NCBI GenBank assembly: GCA_000969725.1
Contig: JXSR01S061125.1
Origin: Ophiothrix spiculata
Lineage: Eukaryota > Echinodermata > Ophiuroidea > Amphilepidida > Ophiotrichidae
DNA: 23,451 bases
Direction: 5' to 3' (one strand)
The position numbers and the translations under genes were made by a program. Positions 17,473 to 23,451 of the stretch are shown piece after piece (the first letter of the stretch is position 1; every line of letters begins with the position of its first letter). The notes under the pieces are model-generated. The model was not told the DNA's origin and searched no databases. It was given only the letters and a program-made list of their open reading frames with translations.

Positions 17473-18315
17473 TCTACAGTAGATAGCATGAACAAAAGAA
17501 TATTTTTGTTATTTGAGGTTTTTTCTTATAAAAGTTGACTTGTTTTTTTGTGAATTGAGTCTGTTTATTTTCCGTTTACTGTTTCTTTCTTGTGTACGTT
17601 AAAAAAGTGGTTTCAATTTTTTTTAAATAGACCACCACTAATTTTAATGACCTGTCAAATGTTGATTTTGATCTTTATTATCAAAACTGTCGCTGATTGT
17701 AATCAAAGCTATTTCTCAAAGTCGGGTACTTTCTTTGAACTTGATATTTGATGTTTTTGAACTAACAAATACAACTAGAATAGTTGATAGTATATGACAA
17801 GAGTCCTGCCTCCGGAATTCAGTTGACATGTTTGTAAACATGTCCTATTGCGTGTATCTGAACAATTAATAAAAATTTAAAAATCTTACAAAAAGTCACT
17901 GTAACTACATCTGATGGGGGTGGGGTAAACTAGGTTATCTGGTTATACCACCTGCATTAAAAAAAATTGTAACCCTGGTCAGGTCTTGACACTTCCCTGC
18001 TTTAGAACTAGCGTAGCACAAGGCAGAAAATCTTGGGAGACCCTTGTGACTTAAAGCATATAAAAAATAAAATAAACTCAGAATTTTTGAGTCCCGGGAT
18101 GCAAATATGCAGTCTATCGCTTAGGTAGCTTTAGAAGTCTAATGTTTAGGTATCAAATTTGCAGTCAATGAGATTTTACAATTGAAGCGATTTTAAAGGT
18201 CAGGCAGTTCTCTGCTGTTAGAGCAGGGCTGCGCCAGGGTACTTTGATGGAGCAATAATCATGTAGGTGTTCACTTCTGGTATTATGTATAGGGTCACCT
18301 TCAGACCCCTTATAA
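17473..18315. other. AT-rich spacer
   Basis: A 20-bp near-palindrome, GACATGTTTGTAAACATGTC, lies at 17825-17844. Nothing else is supported. Confidence 0.4.
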
Positions 18316-18501
18316 CAGGGATTCTCAACTAGCGGCACGCATGCCAAATTTGGCGCTTTGACAAGTATTAATTGGCAGTTTGACGCTCTCTAAAAACAAA
18401 GAAATACATTAGAAATGCGCTGAGAAATAGGCAAGTTTGGCGCTTTCCCTACAATTTTCTCCTTTATGTGGCGAATTGTAAGAGCTAGTTGAGAACCCCT
18501 G
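18316..18501. mobile_element. hAT-type MITE with near-perfect 8-bp target duplication
   Basis: The left end is CAGGGATTCTCAACTAGC. The right end, reverse-complemented, is CAGGGGTTCTCAACTAGC (17 of 18). Flanks are CCTTATAA (18308-18315) and CCTTAGAA (18502-18509), a 7-of-8 match. CAGGGGTTCTCAAC is a known style of hAT terminus. The 186-bp interior has TTGGCGCTTT at 18350 and 18437. Non-coding. Confidence 0.92.
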
Positions 18502-18950
18502 CCTTAGAACTTGATTGGTTACCCAGGCACATGCATATGTTTAATATTCCCTAGTTCCCTGGAGTGTAAACTCCAAAGTTTGAAATAACAAGGAAAGTGA
18601 CATAGCTAAGGGCAAAGCCCTTTTTGATGGCAGAGTACCTATTCAAAATCTATTGCTCAAATCAAAACAAAAACATGAATATAAGTCACTGCAATTGTAA
18701 ATGAAATACTATGTACACCATATTGCTACTTTTGTAATAGCTTAAACTCGCAGTTAATAAAATTCCCAGAAAACTGCAGAAAATTAAGACACAAGCACTA
18801 AAAGTGGTATGGTAAACTTCGGGCACTTAATTTTAGAAAGTCAGTTTTATTAAACTGTGAAAACTAAGAACAAAATGCAGATTGGTCACAAAAATATTAG
18901 CCCGGCTCAAAATCCAATCTGAAATCGTAATTACAAAGTACAATTTAGTA
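18502..18950. other. AT-rich spacer
   Basis: No supported gene or repeat. Confidence 0.4.
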
Positions 18951-19175
18951 TATGTGACCGTCCATCTCAAACGCGCCGTAAATGCAGCAAACTTCATTTT
19001 GCGCTACAGATGAAAATACATGTCAAGGTTGTAATTTGCCGAAATTGATTTTTGACAGATTCACAATCCTTGTGCCTACTTCAAAACACCAGCAAAGTCT
19101 CATTTCAAGAAAATGATCGGAAATATAAAAAACATCGGTATATTTTGAGGACAATCAACAGCAAAGCAAAATCAA
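18951..19175 (+). mobile_element. TA-flanked MITE family, copy D (right end missing)
   Basis: Begins TATGTGACCGTCCATCTC and CGCCGTAAATGCAGC, then follows the family through ATTTTGCGCTACAG, ACATGTCAAGGTTG, TTTGACAGATTC and CAATCCTTGTGCCTACT to the GGACAATCAACAG region. Similarity to copy B ends there, and no right terminal repeat is found downstream. It is a truncated copy. Confidence 0.8.
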
Positions 19176-19890
19176 CAGAAAAGCAATTATCAGTGTATAC
19201 AATTTTTATCAGTTTAAATTATTATCTATTTTTATATCTAAAATAGTATTGAATTTTTACATTGTTGATGAAAGTTCACAGGAACTTGTACCAATTTCTA
19301 GCTCAGAATAGCCCAAACTTCACACCAATTTATACAAAATTAGATGATAATTTTCTATAAATTCCATTTTTTTAAAATTTTCATTACACATTAGCACAAA
19401 TTTGTTAAAAATTGGTGCAAACTGACACACAATTTAGAAATAGTTCATTCAATTTCTAAAAATAAATGATCATGACCTGATATGTGTACATACCAATCTT
19501 TGTACAAAGTATCCCCCTACAGTAGTTTGTTTGAACTTGTAACCATGGTTACTAACTAGGTCCTAATACTTTGCTTTCGCTTAAATACTGCAATTATCTT
19601 GACAAAGGAACCACTTACCTAAAGTGTGTGTAAATTGCAGTGTAATCTGTATTTGATTGAAAGATTTTACTTGTGTAAAGAGTTTTATTATTTTTGCAAA
19701 GATTTTAGGTATGCTTTTGATTGTCCTTCTCTTACAATGCTAAGGAGAGAAACTCCTAAGGGGGGAGGGTCACTGGTGATTGTATACCAAATGATTGTAT
19801 GCGTTCAGTCAGAATACTATACTATATATACTATATCGATAGACTACTTTCCTAAGTACTATAAATCCGGGTACTTTAGCGCAATTGACC
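19176..19890. other. AT-rich spacer
   Basis: Holds a perfect 14-bp palindrome, GTAACCATGGTTAC, at 19539-19552 and a TACTATA-rich run near 19816-19850. A 101-codon ORF at 19626-19931 is AT-driven with no motif. Confidence 0.4.
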
Positions 19891-19961
19891 ATAATATGCT
19901 GTGTGCAGATTACGTTATGCCCACAACGTAATATATGGGAAACTGCAAAAAGGCATATTAT
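19891..19961. repeat. Nested hairpin
   Basis: ATAATATGC (19891-19899) pairs exactly with 19953-19961, and ATTACGTT (19909-19916) pairs exactly with AACGTAAT (19925-19932). It lies 9 bp before the larger foldback at 19971. Confidence 0.6.
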
Positions 19962-19970
19962 TTATAGATT

Positions 19971-20135
19971 AATAACTGCGTATTACTTGACGCGAGTGAA
20001 ATTGTACAACAATAATGCACCGCGTGTTGAAGTTGGAGTTGTCCGCACCCACGAGGCGTAGCCGAGTGAGTTGGACAACTTTGACTTCAGCACAAGGTGC
20101 TTTATTTGGGGAGCGTAAAGTAATACGCAGTTATT
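19971..20135. mobile_element. Foldback MITE with 18-bp perfect ends
   Basis: AATAACTGCGTATTACTT (19971-19988) is the exact reverse complement of 20118-20135, and pairing resumes inward (GCACCGCGTGTTGAAG against the GCACCTTGTGCTGAAG arm, and GTTGTCC on both). The centre has ACGAGGCGTAGCCGAGTG, a phrase style I associate with palindromic MITEs in invertebrate genomes. Nearly the whole 165 bp can fold on itself. No target duplication resolved. Confidence 0.8.
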
Positions 20136-21070
20136 TTATCTAATTTATACATGACAACTATTAGAATATAATTGTAAAGATTAAGAAATTACACGGCATA
20201 ATATTTTTTTAAATGTCATTTCTATAAAACAGAGAAAATATAACCATCCAACATCCCATGTTAATCATTGTAATTTAGTTTTACCTTTCCTTTAAAATGA
20301 AACTTGCCATACACTGTACAAGCGCGAGCATGTTGTGCGTACATGGAATTGAACGACGCATTACGCAACTTGCAACTAGACGAGATTAATGAATGCATAT
20401 AAGTTACCAAATGTCCAATTAGATTGATAATTTCAACACGTACTAAACGCAAAGTGTATAGATACAATCTAGTAGGATCAGGTACTTTTGAAAAGGAAAC
20501 CTTATGCCTAAATGAAGAGAAATGATTATCTACCTGCAACGAAACATGCATAGTTTTGATCTTGATGGAAAATCACTGTGTATCTAAAAATTGATCATTG
20601 TTATATATTACTATTATTTTATTTAGTTTATCAGAGCAATATTTTTTTGTTATCATAATTGCTTTAACATCAACGGAGACTATCTTTTTCAGTCATATTG
20701 TGGCAAACTGTAGGTAAAAAGAAGTTTAATCTTTCAGAAATCATGTCAGGTTAGCTTGACAGGCTGATTAAAAATGATGTTGATTAAGATAAGATCTACG
20801 AAGATGGGCTGGTTGGAGACTAGCAAGAAGCTGGAACTAAATGAGCGGAAAGTCGCAATTTTCAAAATTGAGTTTATGACATATAACTCAGGTTTCGAAT
20901 GATATATGGTATGTCATACTTTCTTTCTACAATTTAGAGATCGAAATACAAGTCAGTCCAATCAAAATCTGGCAGTCAAAAATTGCCGCAAATCGATTTT
21001 AAAGTTACTCATTGCTATAGTGTATGATAGCAAAACACGATCAATTACCCATGAATAAAGTGCACTTCCA
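20136..21070. other. AT-rich stretch, possible old repeat
   Basis: The segment 20840-21010 (CGCAATTTTCAAAATTGAG, AATCTGGCAGTCAAAAATTG) has the feel of an interspersed repeat, but no second copy exists in this window to prove it. Short ORFs show no motifs. Confidence 0.35.
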
Positions 21071-21434
21071 TGGGTCACTTACATTGATGGAAGGTATGGG
21101 TATGTGCCACACTCAAGACCCCCTTTTCAAGCCTCCTCTCCCGCTCTCCGAGATACCCATTTCAAGATTACTACAGTTCCAAAGACCCCCAGTTTCAACG
21201 AAAATGGCTATCAAGCATGTTTTTTTTATAAAGTTTTCAACCTAAAATTTAGCGATTTTCAGCTCCAACAGTCATAATTTTATGGGAATAAAGCAGTTCC
21301 TGATACCGCAATTCAAAGAAAAGGCAGTTCCATAGACCCTTTTTTTGATCATAAATCAGTTCCGCAAGTCCCAAGGTTGGATAACCCCTGCGGCACATAC
21401 ATACTAAATCTTTTTTTGAGTACCCCCTCCCCCC
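21071..21434 (-). mobile_element. G-run bounded interspersed repeat, copy 2 (inverted)
   Basis: Reverse-complemented it reads GGGTACTCAAAAAAAG, then GGAACTGATTTATGATCA, GGGTCTATGGAACTG, AGCTGAAAATCGCTAAA, GGGGGTCTTTGGAACTG, GAGAGGAGGCTTGAAAAGGG and CATACCTTCCATCAATG, in the same order as copy 1 at 207-585. The C-run that ends copy 1 is missing here. The ORFs at 21024 and on the minus strand to 21349 are incidental. Confidence 0.8.
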
Positions 21435-21726
21435 GATTTTTCCATTTTCTGCCTACATTATTAGTATCATTCATGTTGAAATGAAATCCCAAAACAGATG
21501 AAGTTGTGGTGCAATTCAGACAAAGCCAGAGCAATGTATACCACAGGGGCAGCGCCATATGGGGAGGGAAGCTGGGAGGGAAAATACCCCCACCCCACCC
21601 TTCCGGAGGGCCGCAAAAAAAATTGGGTCTAATTCTTGGTCTCACAATAAACCCTGGCACTGTGCCTGCAATACCTAAATATTTATATTTTACTGTTCTA
21701 AAAATTGAAAATGTGTGTTTTTTCAA

Positions 21727-21762
21727 TAGAGGGTTGAGAGCCAGAAGGCTCTCAACCCTCTA
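21727..21762. repeat. Perfect 16-bp hairpin with AGAA loop
   Basis: TAGAGGGTTGAGAGCC (21727-21742) pairs without mismatch with 21747-21762 across a four-base AGAA loop. In this decayed landscape such an exact, stable stem is unusual. Nothing around it shows what it does. Confidence 0.9.
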
Positions 21763-22236
21763 AATCTAGCAAATGGTCAATATTGAACTTCAAAAGTAAA
21801 TGGTCAAAATGTAGAGTGAGTGATCCCATAATCTAATTTCTGTTGACAGGTTTTCAATAACACCTGAGATTTGAACAACATCTTTAGCATTCAAACATTC
21901 CACCTTAAACCGAATTAAAGTCATTCATTTTCTTTTCCACATTCTAAATGGATAATAGCATTTATACTCCCTTTTCAAGATATACAATGCATATATTGTA
22001 TGTACAGGGGAAAAACCTCATTTTGAACTTGCCTACACAAACTATTCTGTATTGAGCGTAAAAAATGCATTCTGTAGCGTTTAAGCTGCATTTTTAAGAA
22101 TTTAATCATCTTAAAAGGTGACAGTCATGGGGAAAAAGAAAAAATGCTACTCCCGTCCTTTTGAACCCTCCGTCTTCATAATCCGCTCGCTTTGGTTATC
22201 TGCACGAGTATGCCTTACTTAAAATTGTTTTCGCTT
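21763..22236. other. AT-rich spacer
   Basis: AAATGGTCAATATTGAACTTC and AAATGGTCAAAATG form a weak direct repeat at 21770-21810. Nothing else supported. Confidence 0.4.
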
Positions 22237-22354
22237 GCATATTTTTAACTCTACATTTTATATTAATGTTGATCTAGGCCAATTTATTATTTTATGCATA
22301 TTTTAATATCTACATTCAATGTTGATCTACGCCAATTTATTATTTTATGCATTC
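22237..22354 (+). repeat. 59-bp tandem duplication
   Basis: GCATATTTTTAACTCTACAT at 22237 recurs as GCATATTTTAATATCTACAT at 22296. Both units continue AATGTTGATCTA(G/C)GCCAATT and TATTATTTTATGCAT. The second unit lacks about six bases. Confidence 0.85.
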
Positions 22355-22800
22355 CAAAATGCAAACAACTGGAATTAAATGTGAAGCCACCATGACAAGC
22401 AGATTCATGGCAACATTTGTTTTGGTTTCCCATATCCTGAATTTTAATACTTACAAAGTTACATTTTTCTCCTCTGATTTATGTCAACCACATACAGACA
22501 TGCAAATATTCAAACCCGGGATTCCAACCATGTTTTATGACAATTCATTTCCAGAAGGTGAAATTGACCCAGTAAAGGAGACCAGTTATGTTTTTGATTG
22601 AATCACTAGCTGCCTTACAAATCTTACCTTTTAATAACCTCCCGGGTAACTTCTCCAGTTGCCAAAGATTGGAAGTATGCACTGAATTTTGAATTTTTAA
22701 AAACACAACCTTTTACTTTGCTCAATTTTAAAGAATCGGTACATCCTGTATCATTGAGCACACTGAAAGAATAGAACACATAGAAAAACCTGTTTTGGTT
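22355..22800. other. Spacer with an unsupported 84-codon ORF
   Basis: The ORF 22347-22601 starts inside the tandem duplication, has a short hydrophobic stretch (MATFVLVSHILNF) and no recognised domain or splice context. I do not call it a gene. Confidence 0.3.
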
Positions 22801-23147
22801 TTAAAGGTTTTGGATCAACATGTTTATTTCTACTTTTAACTAATTGACCTTGACCTCTGAATGCATCTTGTGAGGTTTAATCTTTAGGTTGTTTCATACT
22901 CTCCAGAGGCAAAACAAAGTGTGCAACTCTGAGGATGAGGCTGTTCTGTTATACAAAAGAAATGGAAAATAGGTATACCAATTAATTTATGTTTTATGCC
23001 ATATCTCCTAAACTATTAAGAATTTGAAGACAAAATTTTGGATTTATCAGAAAAATAAGAGCTTAAATTTGACATCAAAAAATATAGGCCTACTACTTCC
23101 GGTTGAGCTTTGGGGGATGAGAATGTGATCAGAACCTACACCTTTAA
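22801..23147 (-). mobile_element. TTAAAGGT MITE family, copy 2 (inverted)
   Basis: Edges are TTAAAGGTTTTGG (left) and, reverse-complemented at the right, TTAAAGGTGTAGGTTCTG, with TTAA at 22801-22804 and 23144-23147. Reverse-complemented, the interior follows copy 1 block by block: ACATTCTCATCCCCC, GCTCAACCGGA, TTTTTTGATGTCAAATTT, AAATCCAAAATTTTGTC, AACAGCCTCATCC. Copy 2 is 347 bp, about 20 bp longer than copy 1. Confidence 0.85.
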
Positions 23148-23451
23148 AAGACAATTAACTGAAAATATGGACATTTTTGTACTACTATATTTATAAAGGA
23201 TCTTGCTTGTTTTCTCAAAATAAACTTGTTCAGAGCAGACATTGGCTAATTTGGAAGAGGTTTTCTTTGCTATAATACATTTTATTTCCTTATTTCACAT
23301 TTGTTGCATATACAAAAATGTTATTAAGAGATAGATGTTTGGTGATTAATGGTGAAGTAGCTATTGTATAATACGCTTCTATGAACTGAAATATAAAATC
23401 CCTGCTAAATAGCCATAAAATTGCAATATTTGGACATAAATTGATCATTTA
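23148..23451. other. AT-rich end of window
   Basis: No supported gene or repeat. Confidence 0.4.

Noticed and set aside
21545..21674. Possible third hAT MITE (CAGGGGCAGCGCCA against CAGGCACAGTGCCA ends)
   Set aside because: Only 11 of 14 terminal bases agree and no 8-bp target duplication could be matched.
21349..21726. Minus-strand ORF of 125 codons
   Set aside because: It runs through the end of the inverted G-run repeat and C/G-rich simple sequence; composition is repeat-driven.
22347..22601. 84-codon ORF with a short hydrophobic stretch
   Set aside because: Starts inside a tandem duplication, has no recognised domain, and the hydrophobic part is not at the N-terminus as a signal peptide would be.

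Overview
This looks like nuclear DNA from an animal, with no convincing protein-coding gene. The window is AT-rich. No open reading frame exceeds about 130 codons, none carries a domain I recognise, and no ribosome-binding-site or operon structure is present. It is instead packed with short non-autonomous transposons (MITEs), tRNA-derived SINE-like repeats, foldback elements and small tandem duplications. The style of the repeats (hAT MITEs starting CAGTGGCGTAACCAG, G-run repeats, TTAA-flanked MITEs, frequent TAGGCCTA-like words) suggests a marine invertebrate deuterostome, perhaps an echinoderm. That assignment is inference from repeat style, not from a gene.

Layout. 1-157: right part of a SINE-like repeat with a TTAGGG-like tail. 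207-585: a G-run repeat whose second copy lies inverted at 21071-21434. 672-746: degraded tRNA-Thr-like SINE on the minus strand. 1257-1634: TTAA-flanked MITE, followed by a CpG-rich patch holding a 75-nt hairpin. 2224-2664: a hairpin and a GCTCTTCT cluster. 3003-3480: a second G-run repeat. 5075-6561: a possible 1.5 kb inverted-repeat-bounded composite containing a 242-bp foldback. 6906-9078: a dense cluster of a roughly 400-bp MITE family, two more SINE-like copies and a TA-flanked MITE. 9360-9990: GGGTGGG repeats with a 171-bp tandem duplication. 10648-13037: four MITEs, including a hAT element with a perfect 8-bp target duplication and a piggyBac-like element. 13303-14620: a tandem array of about 173-bp units that look like duplicated 81-nt exons, broken by a hAT MITE and a foldback. 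14621-17145: mostly featureless. 17146-19175: a TTAA MITE, a hAT MITE with a near-perfect target duplication, and a fourth partial copy of the 400-bp family. 19891-20135: two adjacent foldbacks. 21071-23147: inverted G-run copy, a perfect 16-bp hairpin, a 59-bp duplication, and an inverted second copy of the TTAA MITE.

No genes can be seen to work together. The shared logic is transposition: several families occur as two to four diverged copies within the window, so their ends, target duplications and internal relatedness can be read by comparing copies. The item with the best chance of touching a gene is the exon-like tandem array at 13303-14620.
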